NCBI GenBank assembly: GCA_030248295.1
Contig: JASANH010001216.1
Location: 1-64,000, forward strand
Length of the DNA: 64,000 bases
Reading direction: 5' to 3'
Source of the DNA: Mesodorylaimus sp. YZB2_4
Lineage: Eukaryota > Nematoda > Enoplea > Dorylaimida > Dorylaimidae
This document shows, piece by piece, positions 46,438 through 59,089 of the stretch (positions are counted from its first letter, which is position 1; each line of letters begins with the position of its first letter). Position numbers and translations under genes: made by a program. Below the pieces are notes generated by a model. That model was not told the origin of the DNA and made no database searches. It worked only from the letters and a program-made list of their open reading frames with translations.

Positions 46438-46720
46438 AGGCACCCAGCGAAGTTTTAGAGCACACCGGCAAGCGGCAAGAAAAATTAGGGGCCATAGAAT
46501 GTTTGAAATTCTTTATCATAATTTAAAAAGTTTTTGGGCCAGTTTGCCCTTTTAGAAAATTTCCAAGTTCAATTTTTTTCACTTTTTTGTAATAGAAAAA
46601 GCGTATCGGTGATTTGCTTTTTTATAATCCATTTCAGAGTTCTGCTTTTCGTATTTTTTCATTTCTTTCTTATTTGGGTCGTGCCTGGGTTGGATGTGTA
46701 GCCAGTATTAGCCCCGCAAG

Positions 46721-46726
46721 AATAAA
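46721..46726 (+). terminator. Poly(A) signal AATAAA of the Argonaute gene
   Basis: This canonical hexamer lies 284 bases after the TAG stop. Confidence 0.5.
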
Positions 46727-47099
46727 GGCACGGCTTGATTAGTTTGTGTTATTAGATTGACTGAGCAGTGTCGTAGGCGTGTTTGGCCTGTGGAGAAGGT
46801 AGTGTATTTGGTTGCCTTGACTGTACACGGCAGTATTGGCTTGCCTTCGTTGTCGCTCGATATGCTCCTACTGGCGAGGCAGAAACCCCGAGTCTCAAGG
46901 CTAGTGTATGCTGGCCACCGAATTCTCTGTGACTGCGCGTTCTGGACAGAGTTCTCAGCCACTCTGTCACCGAGAGGGCGTTTATACTGCCTCCAGAGTC
47001 CCTGATCCAGAGCGCACTGTCCTGCGTTTAGAGAGGAGCAGTCCCACAGAAAAACATCTGCTCTTTGCGCAAGGAGGCAAGGCGAGGCGCGGCGCAAAC

Positions 47100-47250
47100 C
47101 AGTCGGAAATGGGGGCCGTATGGGGCCATTCAAATACGACGTCGTATGAAAATGAGCTTTTTTTAAGCCCCCCTCCCCCCCCCCCCCCGGTCGTACAAAA
47201 TCGTTTTTTCATAGGCCCCCTCGAAACGGCCCATAACTACGTCGTATGGG
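47100..47250. repeat. ACGACGTCGT palindrome element, copy 1
   Basis: It starts with GGGGCCATTCAAATACGACG and ends with CGGCCCATAACTACGTCGTA, an inverted-repeat layout around a C-run and TCGTACAAAATCGTTTTTT. A second copy lies at 48428-48538. Confidence 0.7.
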
Positions 47251-47394
47251 TAGAACCCCCCTGCTAAGCAGAGTTCAGAGTTCTGATAAAACAATTCCAA
47301 AATCACCCTCAGCTTCTAATAGCAAATTTAGCGGACCTTCAGACTGCCTAAGCGCTATTCTAACTGATCGCCAACAAGGAAACAAGACTGACTG

Positions 47395-47790
47395 ACAAGG
47401 AAACATCGCCAACTTGGCAAAACCAAAAATTGCAATGTTTTCCTAGGTGCAAAAGAAAACTCTGTGGAAAATATCTGAGGCGTCTGGGCAACTGGTCAGC
47501 TGTGGTCAGCGCCAAAAGTCCTGGGAAGTCTTTGAATACCAAAAGATTTTTTGGGGTTTTTGAGGAAAAATCACCAAATTCAAGTGTTCGAAGCCTGAAA
47601 CCCAAAAATCCAGTTTGGAAAGAACCCTGCGTGTTTTTCTCAACGCTCGGTTCCTTACCATACCACACAGAAGTTCAAATATCCAGCGGACTTTAGGCGC
47701 TGGCCACCGCTGACCAAGCGCTTCTAACAATTTCCACAGAGCTATATTTTGCACCTCGGAACAGACTACAATTTTGGTTTTTGAAAGGTC
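47395..47790. mobile_element. Long-TIR MITE, copy 1 (degraded)
   Basis: The left end CAACTTGGCAAAACCAAAA and right end TTTTGGTTTTTGAAAGGTCG are inverted. Inner arms CTAGGTGCAAAAG, CTCTGTGGAAAAT and GACCAAGCGCTTC/TCAGCGCC also pair with the right side. It is the same family as 52798-53126. No coding is seen. Confidence 0.7.
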
Positions 47791-48427
47791 GAATTAACGG
47801 CTAGCGATAATTGCTTATGTAGCAAAAGCGCAGAATTGTTTTTTTTGGAGATTACTCAGATAAAATTTTCTGAAGTGTTCAAAAATTGTGAAGTCCATCC
47901 GAGAACACTGGGCAAAAACCCACATGGAGCGTTAGAGTCCAGGTCCAGCATTGTATCTGAAACCACACCCCGCCGACCCAAGCCCACATCCTCGAGGGCC
48001 ACATTCAACTCAAACCCAGGCCCACGTCGTTTTTTAAAATTGAACCCAAACCTAACCTTGTCACCGCATACAGTATATTCAGTGTTAAAAATTCAAAGCC
48101 AAATTTCAAAAACCCGAACAAGCAATTTTCATCTTTCTACCATTAGAATGAATCATTAAAAATATTTTCCACAGTTTTGCAAAGGGAGGCTTGATTTGAC
48201 GGGATTTTAAAAGAGTTGGGTTTATCTGGGTTTTGCTTTTTGGCCCAATCCAGCCTGGGAATTTACTAGTCCACCCAACGCAAACCCATCCCCATGGACA
48301 TAACACCCAACCTAACCAAAAACCCACCGGGTCAGGGTGGGTCTAGGACCATTTGCAGGACCTGGGTTGTTGTTGCTATCAGCAGCTTGCAGTCTGTACA
48401 GCCGGCAGTATGACCTTGGAATATCCA

Positions 48428-48538
48428 GTGCATAAACGACGTCGTATTTGGCCTGACCCCCCTCTTCCCCTCGCGTACAAGATCGTTTTTTAGGCGCCCC
48501 CCCCCCCTGGCGTACGACGTCGTTTTTGAACGGCCCCT
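48428..48538. repeat. ACGACGTCGT palindrome element, copy 2
   Basis: AACGACGTCGTATTTGGCC at the left and GTACGACGTCGTTTTTGAAC followed by GGCCCC at the right flank TACAAGATCGTTTTTT and a C-run, the same organisation as 47100-47250. Confidence 0.7.
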
Positions 48539-50580
48539 ATGCCTGACAGAGATCCTATACGATTAAAAATACACGAAAACGGAACGATGTGATAAGAGAA
48601 GAGTGAGTTAATTTGAAAATATTGATACGGCGATTGATGCCTGATTACTAGTGCCTGACTGGCTAATCAATCCGCTGTTTGATATGATTGGGTGATCAAT
48701 ATGATCAGCTGATCTGATCTATATAATCGATTGATTTATCGATCGATGAATCATATTATTAAGTAAATCAAGCAGCAGTAAATCGACTGATCGAATGGTC
48801 ACAGTGATCAATCGAATACGAATTTAACAACATGATCACTAAATCAGAAAAAGCCAATGATCTGACAGTGAGGATCATAGAGTGAGCTCTTCGAAGGTGA
48901 AAAACTAAGTTCAGAAAACGAGAAAGTACAGGTCAAAATCGCTCTCAAACCGAAATTTTGACTTCATTTTCAAATTCAAAAATAAAAACTGGACTGGTTA
49001 ACAGTCTGTTCAAAATTTTGGAGGCGATCGTCGATATGTAGAATCGATAGAAATGGGTTCCTACGTTTTTGCACAAACTTTGACCTTGTTGTGCAAGAAC
49101 GCAGGCATAGAGCGCGCAGGGACACCGATCGGTGAATCACGATCAGTACGGGCGCCTAGGCATGGTCGCTTTTATACTCATTTTCCCGACTTTGATGCAA
49201 TATACTGGTCCCCGACTTTTCAGGGGTCCAGTGAAGTTTGTGACTGAGTACAGTAATTCTCGAACGTGAAGATCTGCGACCATTCCAAGCAGTGCGCCAC
49301 TCTGTCACAGAGAACTCGGTGGCGTATAAATGAGCCCTCAGGCACCTACTGCACGACTAGGTGACCTGCCTGGAGGGTTTTTGAGTCCATCCGTCCCCCC
49401 GGTACCTTCTCCAATTCAGGGCTTTTCCGCCTATTACAGCAGTAACTGTATTTATGGTCAATCAGAGACTGTCGAGCTATTCTTCAGTCTGCAGCTCTTG
49501 TCTCAGTCTCTCCGACCTCGGTCGTATGCTCGTTTTAAGTCTTGCATATGTGAGATGCGGAGAAACTTAATTCACAGTCAGCCACGTATTCTCAGGAACA
49601 GCCCCAATTTTTGACTGATGGCGGGCGCTAACAAGCTTCTTTTTGACATTGCCGGTTGTGATAATTAAGATGAGGTTTTGTGAATTTTGACGATTCGTTA
49701 TATCGATTTATTCAAAAACTGGGTTAATCAATGTATTGTAAAATTAGCTCGGCCTCGCCCTCGCCAGATCGACTGGACTTTGTGCCTTAGCACTGGAGGG
49801 GGGGGCCGAATTTTTCTTGCTCATAATCTCTGCAAGTGTCCATTGCTCGTTTAGCTGAGTGACTCGCTGCGAAGCCGCGTCTTTTCTTGTTGTCATGTCA
49901 AATAAATTACAATGCGGGAACACACCGCCCATAGTGATCATTTCCGCGTGACCGGTCGAGCAAGGCCCGACGTCTCATGAATTATATCCACACCGTGACC
50001 GAACTCGCTGGGCTTTTGTTACAGGATTTTTGTGTGTACCGAGTCTACTAAGTTCGATTGGGGTTTGTTGCACCCCTTGAACGTCTTGTGAGACTGCTAG
50101 CGACAGCTCTAGAAAATTGCCTATCAGAAGCAAAGATGGCTCTGTAATAGGCGTGGAGTAGATAGTCTCTCCACACCTGGAACCGGTCTGCCTTCCCGGA
50201 GCCAAGGCTGGCACGAGACCTAGCATAAGAAAGACAAAGATCGAGGTCCAGTTTGGCTTGCAGGTATCGGCCGCTCCCTGAGTTCAAAGTCTTTGCGGCT
50301 TTTGTGCTGCGATACTATTAAATTCAAGACGAATAGTCGCGGACTGCGTAGGCTCGTCACCATCGCCACCACTGTGGCTTCAGCCATCCTCTACTCAGTT
50401 TGGGCGGCTAAAGCGAGCCAAGGATTTTAGCACCCTAAAATGCGATATGCGTCCATTTACTCTATGTGACATTGCAAAAAACACGTCACGCATGTTTCAG
50501 AAATAGATATCTAGTGCACATTGCATCCCTCATGCAACAATATTCTTACTCTACAGTATTGTTTTGCAAGTACAAGCATT
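48539..50580. other. Spacer with GATC-rich patch, no gene seen
   Basis: 48640-48860 is dense in TGATCA/ATCGAT words like the satellites near the OGT and Argonaute genes. 49340-49440 repeats text of 43070-43170 and 46220-46290 (GACCTGCCTGG, GGTACC, CCAATTCAGGG). Confidence 0.5.
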
Positions 50581-50581
50581 C

Positions 50582-52481
50582 CTATGGCCTGTAGGCGAAA
50601 TAATTGCATCCTATTTGGGGTGCGATGTGGCCGAGCGTCGAGGCGTCTGATCTGTCCAAGGTGAACAGGTTGCACTCGCCGTTGAAATACCAGTTGAAAC
50701 TGCGACACCACGGTTCCTGGCCGCAAAGGAACGCGCAGTCGTTGAGTGACCCCGTCAATACGGTTTGAATGGCCAGGCCTCGATTTATGCACGAGTTTGG
50801 GAAATGGTCAAAGTCTTGCATGATGTCTACGAGAACAGGCAAGCATTAGCACAGTACAGTACCTGTTACTGGCCCTGAACCAACGCCTCAACTGAGATAT
50901 TTTTGGTGAATGTCCGCTTAGTACAGTAATCTTGTCACACAACTATGGCCTGATAAAAGATGCAACCCACAAAAATGATCGAGAATGTGCTCTAGTGAAC
51001 TGCTAATACCTGAAAAGAGTTTTCTAGCGCTACTTTTGTGAGAAAAAAATCCTTTTCCTTCAAATGGCAAGGTGCAGCGCCAGGCAAAAATCAAACTTAC
51101 TGAATACGGAGCACAATGCATAATGAGTGGTCACGCATCCAAAATCGCCGAACCTGGCCACCATATTGAACAAGAGTATGCACGGCCCATCATTTGTCTT
51201 AGGATCGTCATTGAGGCGCGATTGCAAAAAGGTCTTGTTGACGTCCAAAGTGGCATCGAAGACGTTAATATCAGTGTGAAATTGAGTGAACGGTCCCAAC
51301 ACATTACTATTGGCAGCGGCCACTGGATTGTTCCTCATGGCCACCATAACCCATTGATTGCCAAGAATTTTCTTAAATACAAAATTTCAAACACTGGTCG
51401 ATCAGTCAACAAAATCAAAATCAAAGAATACCAAAATGTAATTTGTAATTGTTGCTAGCTCGTTCTTTGAAAAAATCAGACTGAATGTTGCGTTTTTGCT
51501 ACTGCAAATTTTAAATGCATCATCCCACTTGAGCTTGAAGTAATTGCCAGTTGCGTTGGTGGGAACGAAAAAACAACGGCCTCCATTGACCACGCCACCG
51601 TACTCAGTCGAACATTTTTGTTGAAAAGTGATTGGATCGATGCAAAACTGGCCTGAGAAATATGTATTTGGTGAAAATAAAATTAATTCATTCAATTCAT
51701 TCATTCCCTGTGCTGGCTCAAGTTTCATGTTCTAAAGTGTGTTTGGAACGAAAAGGAAGCAGAAAATAATTGTGGGGTGTGCAATGTGGAAGTTTTGGAG
51801 CCACACTGGTTTGGCCTCGGATTAAGTGGAGAGACAATCTCGCAAATGCATACAAGAAAATCTTTGAATTTCCCGCCGCGTTTTCCTACGGTTTTCCTGA
51901 ATGGCTTTAACCCCTAGTTGGTCTCACTGTTTGCAGCATCAAGTAGCAACTGTACGATGCCTGTGCTAGAAGATAGTTCTTCCTTTCGTACGATTCATTT
52001 TTCAATTGAAGTTATTATTGTTTTTGGGCACTTTTTGGGGGGGTTTTCGGGCCGCCGTTTGAGAACCGCTTGATCGATTTCGATAATTTTTGGTACTAGC
52101 ATGTCCTACCTATCAACCTATGATACCACCAAACGGTTTTGCAAAATAATGGCTGGTTGTCGAGATATGCAGATAAAACCGTTTCGCCCTGTGTTATAAC
52201 ATGCGTTGGGTCTGTGGACCCAAAAGTTAGACCAAGTACGGGTTAATTGGGTTTTTTGCTCAAAAAGTTGCCTCAATCAGCTTTGTTGCTGTTATGTTTA
52301 AAAAAGCTTTTCAGAGCGGGCCGCGCACAAGTTGAAGTGAGGAATTTTTTATCCAAGTAAAACTGTTATAAGCGGCTTGCAGCGGGAAATTCAAATTTTG
52401 CGTTTTTCGAGATCTATGAAATGATTTATTCTTACCTGAAATGCCAGCAATAAAAAGCGATATGATAAAAGCAAGAATCAT
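50582..52481 (-). CDS. Secreted C-type lectin-like + PAN/apple protein, 260 aa
   Basis: Reconstructed from splice sites; exons in transcript order: 52481-52436, 51652-51432, 51371-51101, 50826-50582, all in frame. Residues 1-15 (MILAFIISLFIAGIS) are a signal peptide. Residues 28-178 have a C-type-lectin layout: GGRCFFVP, W-x-x-A-F-x-x-C, ELATI, LGNQWVMVA, then a DGPCILL segment and paired cysteines. No clear EPN/QPD or WND sugar-calcium motif is seen, so Ca-dependent sugar binding is doubtful. Residues 185-260 fit a PAN/apple module: NSCINRGL, DCAFLCGQEPWCRSFNW, GECNLF, GCNYF. PAN modules bind proteins or glycans. An extracellular recognition role is inferred. The upstream tract near 52380 resembles a repeat. 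Confidence 0.75.
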
Positions 52482-52797
52482 GGTGACCAGCCCTGAAAAG
52501 ACTTATGTAGCGAAACAAAATTATAAAACACAATTCCCAGCAGGCTTTATTTAAAAAGGCCTGAAGAATCGCATTAGCCAAACATTTTTTCGAAATAGGA
52601 TGGTCACAAACTTTTACCCCGAGCAGATGCGGATATTTGGGTAATCCTAACATCAGCAAATTTTATCGAGGTCCTTTTCACGAGTTGAAACAATCATTTT
52701 ATGGCTGTAATGAAGACATTTACAAGAAATTCAAAATTTATCGCATTACATTTATTATTAGAAAATATTCAGCTTAAAAGAGAACATCGACAGCCGA

Positions 52798-53126
52798 AAG
52801 TCGAACTTTGCAAAACCAAAACTAGGTGCGGAAAAATGCTTTATGCAAAACGTTAGAAGCGTCTGGTCAGCAATGGTCAGCGCCTACAGTCCAGCGGATA
52901 TTTGAATTTTTGTGTGATAAAGACACCGAGCGTTTCGAAAAACAGGATTTTTTTTGGAGGTTTTTCCTCCAAAACACCAAAAAATCCAGAAGAATTCAAA
53001 AACTTCGCTCAATGTTAGGCGCTGACCACTGCTGACCAGTTGGCCAGACGCCCCCAATATTTTGCACAGAGCTTTCTTTTGCACCTAAGAACATATTATA
53101 ATTTTTGGTTTTGCAAAGTTCGACTT
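52798..53126. mobile_element. Long-TIR MITE, copy 2
   Basis: AAGTCGAACTTTGCAAAACC (52798-52817) is inverted at GGTTTTGCAAAGTTCGACTT (53107-53126), a perfect 20-bp pair. Inner arms (CTAGGTGC/GCACCTA, AGCGTCTGGTCAGCA/TGCTGACCAG) extend the hairpin over most of the 329-bp element. It is non-coding. Target duplication is unclear. Confidence 0.85.
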
Positions 53127-55543
53127 AATGGTTGGGGGTGTCTCCTTGCAAGTCTATCACCAAGAACATAGGGGCATGTTTCTTCTGACACTAGCAGATG
53201 ACAGTAAGGCGAGCTTTCTCGAAAATCCACTAGGCGGACAAAACAAAATGGGATATTACTTGCGGCTAGAAAATAGTCTAACCTCGTAAGTTTTTTCGTC
53301 AGCTGACAAAGGTCTTTGTAAGCCAGCCTCCTTCCTTTCTGGTCCCGTGCTCGCTTGTTAATATTGCATGCGTCTCCATGTTCGACACGGCGACGCCAGT
53401 TGCTGGCCCTGCTATTCACGTAGTCGATTTGCTTGTGCTGGTGGTGTCTAGTGCGCCCACGCTCGTGCAATCTTACAGTAATTATGAATACGTCGACCGA
53501 GTGCACCTCACTGAACTCAGAAAAATAAGTTTATCAAAAGCTAAAGGGCTGCGTGAGAGAGCTAGCACTTCTGAGAGAAAGCCCCCGCTAGAGGGCTTTC
53601 TCTGACCCCTTATTAGGAATTAAATATAGCAGTTTGATCGCTCCAACACTGACAAACTAAAGCAGCCGTCATCGTGAGCGAACTTTGCTACCCTTTTACT
53701 GTTGGCGAACCTGGCACCTCTTACCGAAGACTATGATGTAGAAGCTTGACTGGCGATCAATACTCAACATGGAGCCGACGGCTGGGAATGTCAGCCGTCA
53801 GAGTGATGTTTCAGCCACTGAATAGGCCAGCATACTTTGTTGGCTGCCCTGGTGCAAATGCCCCACATTATCATCCCCCCCCCCCCAGTAGTAAGGATAC
53901 AGTCGTGTTGCCCGCTGTCACATGGGGACCCACTGGCCACAGCTGCTCCACGTAAAGGCGCAATTCATCAGTTCCAGTACTTATGATGCCGTGGGGCGGC
54001 CGACTCAATCGTCTTCGCGGATGTAAGACTTAGAATCGGCAGTTCATGGCAGAAGTAAGAGAGCTGTTCCCTGGTTAATAATATTGTGTGAGGAGAGGGG
54101 AACTTTTCGATCGATCCCAGTCAGTCGAGGGGGCGGTCCCCTAAGCTTCATTGCAATTACAGTAAATATGTAGAGAACTTTTTTCAAATTTATTGAAGCA
54201 TGACGGCAGAACGTCAGCAGATGGATCGATCTCGAAAAACGAATAGGCGTCAAGAATAGGATGGTGAGCTTGTCTCTAAAGAAGGTCTGAACTAGAAAGT
54301 TATTTCTTGTCACTGAACAATTGTCTTATTGTAAGCTGGTCTCCGCCGCCGCCGCTGTTATTCTTGCGCAACTGAACCAATGAACTGCATCAATGTTCGA
54401 ATAGCTGCTGCTCACGCGAGTCCTTGTTCGTGGTAGAAAGTATAGCCATTTGCCCATTTACCTGTGGAGTTCCTACTGTACAATATGTGCCACTCACCTA
54501 TTGAGGGTAGGTAATTGGCTCAGAGGACGAGTAAGACATGACATGCCACTGTGTGTCAATCTTTAACGATAAATGGTCTAAATACGAGTAATAAAATGCA
54601 ATCGCGGGAACAGCATGCTTCATGCTCCTCCTTCTTTGCGGACATGAAAAACTTTTACATACTCAACGTCATGGCTCTTATAAAGAAAAACGCCCCTTTT
54701 TTATGGCAGATAACGCTAGTGATGTGGACCATTTGTACGACTGGACGCTCTTTCTTCGTCCGTCTCGTTGCGATCGCAGAAAGCGTCTGCAAGTCTATGC
54801 TGTCTGAGAGGGTCGTGGTGACTGGTTCATTTGCTAACATGACGAATAGAAAAGAGAAGGAGAAAGGATCTAATGATTCTCGCAAAATTTCACAAAAATG
54901 ATAAATAAGAATCAGCTTTTCAAGATTTGTGCTGCTTTGTGCTCAAGTTGTGTGAGTAAAAAATTTCTTTAAAAAATAGACCTGTCAGAACTGCCACGAC
55001 ATACTGGCAGAGCCGGAACGATCAGTGAGGCATCCAAATAGTCCGCGACTATATTTTTGCGACCGCAACGAAAGCGTGTGCATGGTCGCAGACCCCTCGA
55101 TACCAGTCGCGAGCCGCGCAGCCATTGGCAGAGTACGCTTTAGAAATACACGCGGTTCTGAGTGAATTGTGAGCATGTGACAGGACTTATCTTGTAGCAG
55201 TTTTTGACATCATGTTTGGGTCACAAGAAAAACTCAACCTGCCAAGTATCGAAAGTAGGCGTTTCTGATCTGGCCTGCGGCAAATCAGCAAAGATCAAGC
55301 TGAGGTGGAGGAAAACGACAAGCAGAGTCTTAGCCCAGAAAAACGATGACCGCTGGGGAGCCATTGCTGCGACCACAATCAAACGTTAGCCCTTATTCCC
55401 CTTGCTTAATTTATGGTATAAGCTTCGCTGAAAAATAAATTTTTGCGTTTAACTCGAAACGACAACTTTAAGGTTGGGGAAACAGTTAGTCAGGCAGCCA
55501 CAACACGCAATCTGTTAAACTGAACGGGCATACAGCATGGACA
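53127..55543. other. Spacer between lectin and GPCR genes
   Basis: No supported gene is seen. 53574-53601 is a perfect 10-bp stem hairpin (GAGAAAGCCC / GGGCTTTCTC, 8-base loop). An unassigned ORF at 54551-54901 has no recognisable motif. Confidence 0.4.
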
Positions 55544-58500
55544 TCATATACTCATTTCGAGATCGCTACTATCCTTTTGGTCCAGCAAGATCTCTTCAGC
55601 GACGACGGATACTCGCCTAGGAATGCGTAGAAATGCTTCTTTCTCTTTCTGCCTCTCCCCCATCACCATGCCAGTCACTAAAGTGCACCTTGCACTCGAT
55701 GCACGCGTCTGTTGGTATTTGCTCAATGGCTTTATTGGCGATGAACTTCTCGATATAGCTGTCGTACCGTAATGATGCAGGTTTTGGGAGAACTTTCTTT
55801 TTGAATGTACACTGTCCCTTTCGTGAAAACTGACCGCTCGATCCATTGATCTAGCTCTGCATCTACCACCAAGCGTTTCGTCGTTGAGCACTGGCACCCC
55901 AGTGCGAGCATTCTGGGACATCATGGCTTTGATGACACTCAATTGGGATGATGACCAACTGACCCCTCGGTGCTGACCAGAGGCGCAGATTCCACATACA
56001 CCAGTTTGGGTTTGTTTGTGGAGTCTACACCGCCATTTGCCATAGTATCGCTGTTGACCAACATTCGACGACAACAAGCAACGACAGAGTACTTCGCGAA
56101 ATGCTCGCCGATAACGAGCCGATATGACATTGTAAAGTATTGGATTTAAAATACTGCTCAAATAGAATAGAATTCCTAAAAAATGCGAGTGCATTTTGGT
56201 GCTGTGGTCATGACTTTGCACTTATTGTCCATCGAAAGGTTAGGGTTCGATCCCCGGCGGGGTATTTTTTATAACACTCTTGCACCCTCTATCGGTTGAT
56301 GTTATTGGCATGTAAATGTCATATGGCACCCTGCTCATCTCATTCTCCTCTTCTATTTCTTACTTTTTCCGCCCAAAGCATTCATAGGCTCATCATTTTT
56401 CTAATGAAGCCATGGTTTTTTAAGAAAACGAGAATAATGTGTTTGTCACGTCCTGCTGTCACCCTCGTTAGCTAGGCGTAGGCTGCCTGCTTTTGACAAG
56501 CCGAAGCGATTAGCACCTACCTGATACTGTGAACAGATAAGTATTGATCGCTTGATGAGTATAAGGATCTTTGATGTAGAAAAATAATAGCCGCTGGGTT
56601 TGATATGGCGCGTAGCAAACGAAGAATGTGACGACGACGGCTACTGGAAAAAAGCAATTATGAAATGCGTGGGTTGAAGTAGAAAAGAGTGGAAATTGCA
56701 TGCGTGACCACAGTCCAACTTGTTATCTACATTTGTCCCAATGTGTCATAAGAATTGATCATACGATTGCAAAGGGGGAACCACATGGGAGAAGTTTTGC
56801 GGCACTTGTCATGTCATATTTTATCCATAGCCAATCACCACACAGCGGACTCGAGGGCTGAGGAAAGCATTGAATGTGATAGTCGTTTTTTACCCAGGTG
56901 GGAGTCGAACCCTCCCCTGTAAGTGCGCAGCCAGCGTGACAGGCAGACGGCTTTATCCACAGCCAAGCACCACACAGCGCACTCGAGGGCTGAAAAACAC
57001 ACAGATTGACAATCTTTTATATCCCAGGCGGGAGTCGAACCCACCTCAGCATGAGAGACAGGCGCCCTGACCCACTAGGCTACCACCTGAGAACTGGGGC
57101 ACCAGACATACTTTCTTGTATTTTTACTAAGGCCTGACTGACTTCTGCAGCCATCCCGAGTGGCAGAGCACAAATTGTAATGCAAGATGCTTATCAGTTG
57201 ATTATCAGTGACTGCACTTTTATCACAGACATTGCTCTCATTTTTACCCTATTGTCCCCTCACGACCTTGTAACTAGCGCAATCGTTTCTGTTCTTGTCT
57301 TGTTCTGCTCTGCTATCCCCGTCCTATTGCCTGTCGTGGCTGTCACACATATCACTTATTCGACAGCAAGCTCAAGTCATGCAAATTAGATATATCAATC
57401 ACCAAAACCCGCTGGAAACAGCTGCACGAAAATGTCATACCAGGCCTATGAGGAAGTTGGAGGGGGTGTCAAAACAAGGTGTGGGTCTTTTAGTCACAAC
57501 ATTTCACGTGTGATGGGGATGGGCTAACAGGCAGTCACATCCAAAGAACAGAGAATCCGCGATCGAAGCGAAGTTATTTCGAATAAGAAAAGTAAAAGAT
57601 ACACTTATTTCTTAATTTTCTAAAAGCTTAATGACTAGGCAAAAATAGAGAATGTCCTGCTTTGAACTTAATAGCATGAAAAAGTGAATACAAGAGCAGA
57701 AAAGCGATGACAAAAAAGGAAAAATGCTTTTGCAACGAAATGCCTGAGCTTATTCTGAAAATCTCCTTGTTCTAGCAAGGTATCCTTTAGAAGTGATAAG
57801 AAACCTTATCGTGATTTGTGGAAAGGTCAACACCTTCGGGTCTGCGGGGAATGGACTCCTACGCCGAATCCTTACGTCCCACTTCAATGAACGATGCAAA
57901 CAGACCCTGACCCGCTCGTGATGCACGTGCGGCACTTTTGGTGGGTGGCGCTCGAAAAATCGCACTTGAATGAAAGATGAACGAGATAAACTTGGATAAC
58001 AGTGAATCTTGTGATTAGCCGCAGGGACCGCATGCCGTACTGTCACGCTAACCTCAAATGACAGCATCCACCTGAACTAAGAGCAGACATACCTAGAATG
58101 GTCAGGACTTTCTTGCTGTCGTAATCTTGTCTCGTACTCGATGCACTCGACACCACGGCCGGACTGTTGGTCGAGGGCGCACTGCCATTCGTAATTGTAC
58201 TGGACTTACGGTCCACTCCGCCATCCACGATCAATGTGGCCTGCTGTTGCCGTTCTCGATAGTAACCATTCAGTGCACGCCTCGACCTCTTGACAGCCCA
58301 ACCCACCTTGCCATACAGGCATATCAGGGCAGTCAATGGGAGGAAAAAGAAAAATATAGCCGAAACGTGAAATAATATTTGAAAAACTGGACGTAAACCA
58401 GGATCGAATGCAATGGCTAACATGCACATTTTAGTCATTTTCACTGGTCCGTATCCGTACTCATTATTTTGACCGGGCCATCGTCTCAGTATGTAATCAG

Positions 58501-59089
58501 CCCTGTGATAGACCCCGTACGGAGCGGCGCAAAATCCAGCCACCAGCCAAATAAGAAGTAAGAATGGTCCCAGATGACGACTGATGGACGACGACAGTTT
58601 GGTCATGACGAACGAGTGGCATATGGCCATGTATCGCTCGATAGAGAATGTGACTATGGTCAGCACTGACACGTAGGATGTCGTCTCGGATACCCACGCT
58701 TTCAAGTGGCACGCGAAATCGGGCAGATGCCAAGGGTACTGATTCCACATCAAATATATTTCGAATGGGATACCAGAAATCAGGCCGGCCAGATCAGCTA
58801 ATGCTAAGTTGAGCAGATATCGATTGGTGGTGGTTTGGAGAAGACAATAGTTTGAGGTGGCGATCACCAAACAAGTGATCACATTGCCAATGACGCCAGA
58901 CACCAGTATCAGGCTGTAGACCACTGTCAATGGGTATAATAAAGTGGCTTTGATGGACTGAGGCTCGAAACAACGCGAATTCAAATAACAGGTCTCCATC
59001 AAGTGATGATTCACATTGTAATATTTTTGCCAACATTTTTCTGCCATCCATTGGCAATATGTGTAACTGGTGGTGTTTGGGTCGGCCAT
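55544..59089 (-). CDS. Neuropeptide GPCR, pyrokinin/neuromedin-U receptor type
   Basis: Exons in transcript order: 59089-58093, 56643-56521, 56175-55544, in frame, giving about 583 aa. It is a rhodopsin-class receptor of the plasma membrane. TM1 (about 50-77, SGVIGNVITCLVI), TM2 (NRYLLNLALADLAGLISG), TM3 ending in ERYMAICH (the DRY motif as ERY), TM5 (ILFHVSAIFFFFLPLTALI), TM6 on exon 2 (VAVVVTFFVCYAPYQTQRLL) and TM7 on exon 3 (FYLSSILNPILYN) are all present. FEIYLMWNQYPW after TM2 and the ERY/CYAP/NPILYN set match the neuromedin U/pyrokinin/CAPA group as I recall it. Loop 3 is long and Ser-rich. The 200-residue cytoplasmic tail is Ser/Arg-rich, with many possible kinase sites. The ATG lies in TACTATGG. 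Confidence 0.9.
56829..57089 (-). repeat. Two tandem tRNA-derived SINEs in GPCR intron 1
   Basis: The copies are 56829-56956 and 56957-57089. Read on the minus strand each has an A-box-like region near GTGGTAGCCTAGTGGGTCAG (clear only in the second) and the B box GGTTCGACTCC (near 56892 and 57031), followed by a shared tail ending in CTCGAGTGCGCTGTGTGGTG. Confidence 0.75.

Noticed and set aside
51072-51458. Plus-strand 128-codon ORF
   Set aside because: It is the antisense shadow of lectin exon 3 on the minus strand.
54551-54901. 116-codon ORF
   Set aside because: It has mixed composition, no motif and no convincing splice partners or promoter. It cannot be separated from chance.
55939-56130. 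Minus ORF overlapping the GPCR tail in another frame
   Set aside because: It is out of frame with TM7 and is a shadow.
56957-57089. Possible functional tRNA gene (minus strand)
   Set aside because: The B box is perfect, but the anticodon arm does not pair and the same text recurs in tandem with a SINE tail.
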